Assembly: GCA_030248195.1 (NCBI GenBank)
Contig: JASAND010020705.1
Span: 41,922-105,921 of the forward strand
Direction of reading: 5' to 3'
DNA from: Trissonchulus latispiculum
Taxonomy: Eukaryota > Nematoda > Enoplea > Enoplida > Ironidae
DNA length: 64,000 bases
The translations under genes were made by a program, and so were the position numbers. The notes beneath the pieces are model-generated. The model saw nothing but the letters and a program-made list of their open reading frames with translations, was not told the origin of the DNA and did no database searches. Below, piece by piece: positions 28,201 to 37,200 of this stretch (within the stretch, counting starts at the first letter, position 1; each line of letters begins with the position of its first letter).

Positions 28201-31200
28201 CAGGCAGTATGGGTAGATGGAGACTCTTCGTCCTATCAGCCGGTGCTGGCTGGGGTCCCCCAGGGCTCTATCTTGGGTCCGTTACTATTTCTCATCTACA
28301 TCAACGACCTAGCTGACGACTTAATCAATCCGGTCATTATGTTTGCAGACGATATCACCGTCTATGTCCCTTTTGCCAAATCCGCCAGTCTAGTCGCGGC
28401 CGATCTGCTGAACGCTGATCTACGCCACATTTCGAACTGGGGAAGGACCTGGCAAATCAACTTTAGTCCAGCTAAATGTAAAGATATGCATGTGCGCAGG
28501 TCAAAACGCTCTGCAAATCTGCCACCTCTCAGGCTGGGCGATGATGTGCTGGAGCAGGTCGATGCAATAAACCTGCTTGGCGCCACGATCACGTCTGACC
28601 TGAAATGGACCGAACATATTCTGAACAAGGCGGAAACTGGGGCCAAACTTATGGGCATGCTGAGACGTTCTGTTGGCTGGCTGTTTGAGCCGGCTAGAGC
28701 CCATGTCTATAAATCTGCTATTCGTCCCGCAGTCGAATACGTCGGCTGCTTGTGGACTAACGCTCCCAGATACGCACTGGATGCTGTCGACTGCCTAGAT
28801 CGTAAGGCATCCCGGTTAGCTCCTGAGTCCGCCTTAGACTCTATGTCCCATCGGAGGCGGGTTGCGGGCCTGTCAGTCTATCATCAGCTCGTTACCGGTA
28901 CTGCACCTGCCAGATGCGCGGCCCTGCTGCCACCACTGCGCCCCCGCGGCCGGCACTTCAGAACTGGCCACGAGCAGGCCAGAGTGGTACCCAGGTCCAA
29001 TACAAACCACCATCTCAATAGCTTCATCCCATTCGCTACCCGCCTTTGGAACAGCCTGCCTGGGGACATTGTCTTGGAGATGGATCCCACCACCTTCCGA
29101 CGCAGAATTCACCGCCACCTACTCAACAACAACTGATCAGCCATGGCTGTCTTCATCTTAAAGTATCTTAAAGTAAGTAAGTATACGTATATAATTTTTT
29201 CAACACAGTTTCGGCGGCAACGCTCTTGCTACTTCTGTTTGTTTATTGCATTTGTTCGTTTTTCATTGTTTGCACCTTTTTGTTTATTTCAGGATTCCTT
29301 TGCTCCCTTTTTTGGTGTTTCTCGTTTGGTGCCTTGCCTAGCACTGGGCCGATTGTTTCTATTGGATTCCGGTCCTTTTGCCCTTATACTTCAGGTTGTT
29401 TCTTTCCTTGCTGTAAGATCTTTATGATGTTTTTGTGACTTTGTGACATGGGTTAAAAAAAGGGTTTTGTCTGAGATTTGCATTCTGATAAAATTTTCCT
29501 GTGATATGGACATTATCTGAATTTTGAAAATTTGCCTTTTCTAAAGTTTTGTTTTCTTGATTTGCCATGTCACACAAATTCTCTAAAGCAGATAAACAGG
29601 TACTTCACAAATCAGCTCTTACCGTACGTATGAATATCGCGGTAACGGGGGGTAATTTGCGCGAGGTGGACCTTCCAGCGGGTGCCTCGCCCGCACAGTC
29701 GCCTACTGATGAAGAATCAGATACTTGTGTTCAGTCTGAGGTATTTGACGGAAAAGCTATTCAGTATTGCTCGCGTGAATTTCTTGTCAAGCATTTGTCT
29801 GACAAACCCCCTGCATTTTTTGCTTTTCGAGATCAGTTTGATCAGGCTCAGTACGCTACGTATATTCGCCAAATCTCTCAGAAAACGAATTTTCCCCCTT
29901 CTTTAGCTAAGGCTAGTATTGTAGTTACCTCGATCGCGCAATTGATTCGTTTCGTACCTTTGTGGGTTCGAGCAGCGGAAACAGCAGGGTTTATGGCTTG
30001 GGAGCTGGAGGGTACTTCCGCTAGGGATTTTTGGGGTTTCCCAGCTCAATCCACTCTTCCTCTTTTACAAATTGCAGTCCCCCTCCCCGTAAAGTTGCAG
30101 AGATTTAGAACTGAAATTGACCAGGTTCATCCTATGAATTTGAAAACTGATCCTATTTCTTTAGGGATCTATTTGATTCCTCTGTATGTTTTGTTTTTCC
30201 AATATCCCTCGTGGCACTATTTTCAGTATTTGTTAGCTCCTCTTTTCTACAATACTTCCTACCCTCTTTTGGGTTTAAACCCATTGGCAAATGTCCGTCG
30301 GTTACTTGGGGCTTTGGGTATAGATGCTCGTCATTCTGCTACTGATATAGCCCACCTAGGTCGGTACGTAAATATTCGTGCAGAAGATCGTGTTCTGAAG
30401 CCTTGGTCTCCAGTAGATCCTAGGGGACCATACCCTTGGGTGCGGGCAGGGCGAGCTTTGCCTCCTCCGCAGAATTCTCGTGTCGATATTCCACTTTTTT
30501 GGTATCAAGAGAATATTTTGCAATATTCAGGAGATCTTTGCAAGGCTGTGCCGACGCGGGGGTTTCAGCCTTTTCCAACACCTCCTGAACTCATTTATGG
30601 GGCTGCTAAGGTTAGGGATGTTATCTTGATAGTTCAAAAATATATTCATTTTGATCAGGCTTTTGGGTTTTCTGACTTTCGAAATTTGCGGGAGAGTAGA
30701 GTTCTGTCAACCATGTCTAAGCCGCTTACTATGAAGTCTCTCCACAAATGTTTCGATAAATTGGAACAGGGGCCCAAAGAGGGCAAGTCGGGTGTTTCAA
30801 AATCTGGTAAGGGTAAGACGGCCACTTCCCGATCTGCTTTGAAATCAAAAGGGGCCTTCGATCCACCCATTCCTTCTCCGGGTGCCTACCCCTTGTCTAG
30901 TCTTCCTGACCCATCGCGTGTGTCTGGTGCCACCGAGTCTACTGTTTGGAAACCGGTCATTGTCTCGCTTGCTGAACGTTCTTCTCTGCAGTCTATTCCT
31001 TCGCATGACTGAATGGCACAGAAATTATGGGTTTCGGCATATCTACGTCCGAACCCTGACCAGTCGTCTAGTCGCGATATTTCTCCATCAAGGGTTAGAA
31101 CTCCTAAGGCTAAGAGAACGAAGGCCGTAGCATCAGCTAAAGGGATAGATGGGGAGGTAGCTCTTGAGTATCAAGAAGCAACGCAACCAGTTCCTACGGC

Positions 31201-34200
31201 TGCTTCTTCTTCTTCTTCTTCTTCTTCATATTCCTGGAGCACGGTCAGAGCCATATGAGCTGATCTTCGGAACCCAGATGTAGTCACAGAGAACCCAGCA
31301 CCAGTCTTAGCGAGTTGAGGCTGGTCTAAGGCCACGCCATCTGATCCAAGAACTGACCAGCTGATTCTACAGATGGCTGCCCTTCGCTCGGGGGCAAATT
31401 AAGGATGACTATGTGGCTACATCCTTAACTGAGCGACAAAGATCGACACCAGTTCCACTTGTGTAACTGGTGCCCCAGGGAAATAGAATCCATTTGGCAC
31501 GCTGGTCAACGCCCCAGGGAGCACGTGGAAGGATAATCGTCCAACAGCATCGACCACAGCAAGAAGGAGATCTCCAACCGGACGCGGATTCTTCTGCTCC
31601 CCCCTACGGCTGCTAGTACCCCGAAACGGGTTCGACGGGCGGGTTTGTCCGAGTCAGTTGTTCTAAATTTGTCGGAGGATCCAGAGGGTGGTAACCGTAT
31701 TCCTGAAACTATTACGGATCCTGTGGCTGCGTTTCAGTCACCATTCGGGGCGAGGGTTGAAATGAGCGGGGTTGACCCTGCCTTCTTACCCTCTCCCGCA
31801 GCTCCTATCATTGTGTCCGGGGTTGACCCAGCCAGTGAGGAGTTTGGTGCTTTTCGAACTGGTCGTAGCCCTCGGTCCTGTTCTGCTCGATTCCTGGGGT
31901 CCTCCCAGAAACGTTCGCGGACACCTAAGCACAGTTTGGGGTCCTCCCAGAAACGTTCGCGGACACCTAAGCAAAGATCGGGGTCTTCCCAGAAAAGTTC
32001 GGGCTCTGTCCCGATAAGTTCGGGCCCTCTTGTAAGACGTCCGGGGGTTACCCCTTCAACTTCTGGTATGGCCAGGCGGCCATCGGCTCCTGTGGCTAGG
32101 TTGCCTCAACCAGTTGTGGGGTTAGGGTCAATTCCCCATCGGCAGCGTTCAAACTTTAATGATACCTTTTGGCAACGTCTTCCTTCTGTGGAGACACGTC
32201 AGCAGTTGGATTTGGTTTCTTCGTTGGGCTTGTCTGTGCAGGAACTTCAAGATCGGGTGGGTCATCCCCCTCCATTCTATGCATTTGAGGTTGCTTATCA
32301 TACTATCGGCATGGGGGATACCACAGTTCTTGCTTTGCTGCGGGTACTTTTTCCAGAGGAATTTGCTTCTTCTGTTATTCCTCGGGTAGAAACGCGCCCA
32401 TGATAGATTGTGATGGGGTATTTTGGCCTATTTATAGGGAGCGTTGTTGCCAGTTGTTGTTGTTGTAATTTCTCCTTATCCCTCGTTTGGTATTTAATTT
32501 CTCTTTCTACCTAAATTTTACAATAGAGTTTCGTCTGCAACTTCTTTTCCATTGATAAAATTGTTTTGCATTGCAGTGTAGCCTATCCCGAACTTATTTT
32601 GAAGTCTCCCGAACTTTTACAAATTTTGAATTTTTCGAAGATTGTTTCTAAGCTTTGTTGAGATGTTTTGATGAACTTCCGAAGATAGTGTCTAATTATC
32701 GTTTTGTTCTTTTTTTGTTATCTTTGTCAAACGCTTCGCTTACTTGACTTACTTGACTTAACGCCGGAGAGCAGGATCAGCATCCGCTATAGCGTGTCCC
32801 CATACGATACGCCGCCACTGAGCCCGATCAGAAGCCACGTCTGCAATTATGCTGGTAGAAGAGTTGCTCCAAACGACAGATCCGTAAGCAGCCCTTAGCC
32901 AGTTTAGATCCTTTTCCACTAAACTGTCCCAGGTGCATTTAGCCGCATTTCTCACGCATCGCCAGTTGGCAGGTTTCGGGTGTACCCAGATAGATTTGCA
33001 CAGGCGGTCATTGGGCATTCGGGCCACGTGACCAAGCCAGCGTAAACGTAACTTCGCTTAACTCTTCGTTTAATTATTTTTACTAATCTGAGGGTTCTCT
33101 GGGGTGTATTGCCTAGTTGACCTAAGACTGGGACACAAGTGCAATTCATCTCCCGGGTTCCCTCCCACTTTTATTGGGTTATACCAAATATTGTCTAAGC
33201 TTTTATCATCATACATGTCGTCGGTGTGGGCTTCTGGAGGCTGTTGCCTAAGACTGGGTCCTTTCTGGGCACTCACACCGGCATGCCAGTGCTACAGATA
33301 GGGGCTTGTATTGTGTCATTTGAACTTTGTTTTTGTTGTGTAGTTTTGTAGTTTGTCTTCCTGATTCATTTATTCGTTGTTTACTTTACTTTTTCTTTTG
33401 TGTGTTTAGGTGATGCCTTGTCTTGTATCGTATCTGGGTTCTCCCCCGTTCTGCGCCAGGCGTGCCTCCATGGTGGATGTTGGTGAGGATCCTTCTTCTC
33501 TGCTACGGCAATCCTCAGATGGGATTTGGGCCCTTGTTTGAACTGCATTGCTGGGTTGGCCTGCTTCCGCTATATTTGGGCAGTTTGGGTGTCTACTGGC
33601 CCTTGCCATCGACTATGGCCCGCTAACTTTACGTCTGCGGCCCACTCATTTGGCTCGTACGTCCCATCTCATATCATTTTGTATGCTTGAAACAGTCTGT
33701 GGGACTTTTACTGCACTGCTTACCATCATATTATGCTCTGCCTACCTATATTCTACTTATTATCTAAGTTACTGGGTTTGGACTATATTTTGTACTGTCT
33801 GTCCTGCATGATGCGCTCTGCGGGACACCTTTTGTGTTGCCCAGCTTTCTTTGCTTGATGCTGGTACTTTGGTGTTTGGACTCTCGGCCTCTTTACTGTT
33901 GGTCTGGACTATTTTCTGTGTCTTTTTCCGGCAAGACTCGCTCTGCTGGATTAATCTGTTTACCTTGGACAGGCCCATGGTTTGCACCGGTCTATTTACT
34001 GGTGGGTTAACTATTGTTCCGGTAGCCTGTGGTCTGTCTTTGCCTTGCCGATCTTTGTTACTGTATTGGATTTTTCGGCATTATTCTATCTTTGGCTGTG
34101 AATCGTCGGGTTGGGTCTACCTTATGCTTTGGTCCAATGTTCTCAGGTTGGTGTGGGCATTTCTTCTGGCAGCCCCTGGTCGGATATGTGGCACCAACTC

Positions 34201-37200
34201 TGCCATTTGTTGCTCTGCCTTTTATGAACAGTTTGTGTGCCTCTCGGATGATCCTTCCCGCATGCTGCCATGGTTCCCGGCACGCCTTTGGACGTTTCCA
34301 CCCCACCCGCTGTCTATTATATATATTATTTGCTTGTGTCTATTTATATTCCTTGTTTTTGTAGTCTTTTCTAACTATTTTTCCTTTAATAGCTACATTT
34401 TGTGGGTTGTTTGTTGTCTTGCAGTGTCACTATTTTTGCCATATTCTGCTAGTTTTTCATTTATTATGCTTATATATTTTCCATCTACTGTTTGCTTTAC
34501 ATCCTTTTGTTTGTTTCTAATAGATTGTTAGTCTAATTCCTATGTAAAACATCCATGACGTGACCGCTGTGTTGTTGTTTCTATGTGCCTTATTCGTACG
34601 TGTGGTTTTCCTATTTCCTTAGGGTTAGTTTGTAGTTGGGGTATAGTTGGGGGGGGGGGAACGTGCAGTGGGTCGTGTCCCCGAAGTATTGTCTCTATTC
34701 GTCGTGGTTCGCAGTCCGGAGATTGCTACAGGTGTACTATTGTGATGTTGTTTCAAATTTACGTAGTCGTGTTGTTTTCAAAAGTCAGTAGGTAGTTTAT
34801 TTAGTTAGTACTGTCAGTCTGTTTGTAAGTTAGTCAGTAAGTTTGTTAGTGAAGTTTCGGTCACAGCCGACACAGTTTTACCCAGTCGCAGTTCGAAGAG
34901 TCATTCCGAGCTGACTGTGAGCCACGTAGTTCGTAGGCGGTGGGGATCGTTTGGCTCCACTTTTACTGTAGCTAGTTTTGTAACATCTCGTTTTACCACT
35001 AAAAGTACTACATGCCCGGGCAACACTAATGTAACATCTGTTTTACCATTGTCTAACCCACTGTGTGACACCTGTTGTGATCGCCGCGCGGGGGGCCGGC
35101 GGCGGAAAAGAGGGGGTATTTTGTGGGATATTACCCATTAGGGCACTAGTAGCTAGCTGCGCAGCAGCGCAGCATTGAAAATTATGTGTAGCGCTATCTT
35201 TATACGTGTGGTGTAAAATATATTCTATTTGATGAAATTGTACAACTTGGAGCCATTCTGACATTTGTCTTATTCATGAATGATAGAGATGATTTCTTTT
35301 TGGGCTAGCTACGCCAGTAGCACAAAGTATATATAAGAGAGAGAAAGTGCAGGCTGAGTTCAGTTGTAGTCGGTGTGTGAACGAGGTTGGGGGCCTTTGA
35401 TCTGTTTTGGGGGTAAGAATTGTTGGGCTAGGTTTAGGTTTCGGGGAGTGGGTAACGCCCTCCCTCGTGTGTTCATTTTCACTTATCGTGCTCCTTTGTA
35501 TCTTTGTATCAGTTTTGTATGACCTTTTCAAAGTTAGAGTGAGTATTTTTTGTGTATGATTTAGTAAAGTCTAGCGGTACTTAAGTCTACTAGATTTAGG
35601 GACGGTCGCATAGGGCTCACGAGTAACTCTATCTTGATCTACTCGCTAATTTATGATACTCTCGCCTCTTCTCTCAATCAGCTAGGACTGGATATCACAC
35701 ACTGAGCTCTTACTTGCAATCATTCAGTGAAGTCCGACACAGTTTATTCTAGAGGATATACACTAGAGATGCACCGGGGCCGCCACTACCGGGGCCGGGA
35801 CCTCATCGTGGCCCCGGCCGGGGCCGGGGCCTGGAAATTGGGGGTCCAAATCGAAAATTTTCAAAAATTTTCTTGAAAATTTAAATTTTGCAATAATTTT
35901 TGATATACAAACGTTACTATCGCTGTTTTCATTCATAGCGGCTGGAAAACAAACGATTTGTCACACATTTTGACTTGCGAAAATTCAAAATTTTGGTCAA
36001 AAATGTCAAAAAATTACAAAATTTTGCTAATTTTTGGCCCCGGTCGGTACCGGGGCCTGACCACCGGGGCCGGGGCCGGGGCCGGGGCCTGACTACCGGG
36101 GCCGGGGCCGGAGCCGGGGCCTGGCCCCGGTGCCGGGGCCGGGGCCAGGCCCCGGTGCATCCCTAATATACACATATCTTCACAACAGAGCTGCGTTTGA
36201 TCCGTTAAACAAGAAATTAAAATAAAGTAGAGTAAATAAAGCTGGACAAAACATGTTTTGCAAGGGTAGGATAGAGTGCACAATTGCACTATTAAGAAGA
36301 GTTTCATTTTGGTTCCCGTATGAGGGGGGTCTCCCCAACAGGTTAGGATTCGGCCAATTCGGCTAATACAGACTGTTGGGGCGACCGCCTTCTCCAGATG
36401 GGGACCACTTTCAGCTACTATCCCCACCAAACTGGGAGGAGGTATGTTTGTCGACCACCCCCCTCCAAAACGGGGAACATTTGCGCAACCAGATCGGAGA
36501 ACCGATTATGCAATGCTAAGAAGAGAAGCCCTCTAGTAGCTTACTCATCTTCCAATATATAGGAGAATATCATGGACTCTAGGCAGAAGTCTTCACCTTT
36601 GAGGGTGTTTTCACTTGAAACTAGATACATAAGACATCTATATGTGCGAGGATACCTCAGTTCATTGTCTTCAGCACCCCCAAAACGAATGATGTCCCCT
36701 GTATGCAGCAATTGGGGACGGTTTACAGTAAGTTTCCTTCCATTGACAAAAGTACCCAACTTTGACACGTCTGTGACGGATATAGTATCTTTACCATCTT
36801 CATATCGCTAAAAAGGCAACAAAATAATATGGCAGTTTAAAGATGAAATAATATAATTATAAACACAAAATAATATAATCGCAGACATTGCATGCCAATT
36901 TTACTTAGCCTCTCACCTTCGAAATTTAAAATTTTTCGGACACACAAAAATGTGTAAGGATAACAAACAAACTCTAAAATGTTTTCACCATGGATTATGG
37001 GTTTTTACAAATTCAAAGTTTTCAATTACTGGCGTGCTCTGTATCAAAGTTTGGCTGTATACAAAAGACTAGTGCTGGGACCGGTTCCAAAAGAACCGGT
37101 AGAACCGGAACCGCAACCGGAACCAGTGGCTTTTAGAACCGGACCGGTTCTAGTGGAAATTTTGGCTGTTTGTAACTACAATCAAGGTTTATTTTGCAAA

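Larger units (their letters stand above)
13377..36184 (+). mobile_element. Gypsy-1: large Ty3/gypsy element with nested insertions
   Basis: Direct LTRs at 13377-14009 and 35122-36184 start TGTGGGATA and end CTTCACA. They are flanked by the 4-bp duplication ACAG (13373-13376, 36185-36188). Order of domains is gag, protease, RT, RNaseH, integrase, placing it in Ty3/gypsy, followed by two extra ORFs. Apart from the hAT insert, LTRs differ by about half a dozen substitutions, a one-base indel and a 19-20 bp indel, so the insertion is recent. About 7 kb of the 22.8 kb is later insertions, leaving a native element of about 15-16 kb, large for the group. Coding regions carry several frameshifts and a stop, so this copy is not intact. 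Confidence 0.9.

Noticed and set aside
33851..34531. 226-codon hydrophobic ORF as a gypsy envelope
   Set aside because: T-rich DNA gives hydrophobic frames by chance; no signal peptide, cleavage site or coiled-coil pattern.
36420..36512. Extra nibrin exon after the FHA exons (ALHNRFSDLVAQMFPV frame)
   Set aside because: Phase 1 entry fits, but similarity to BRCT1 is weak and the donor choice is arbitrary.
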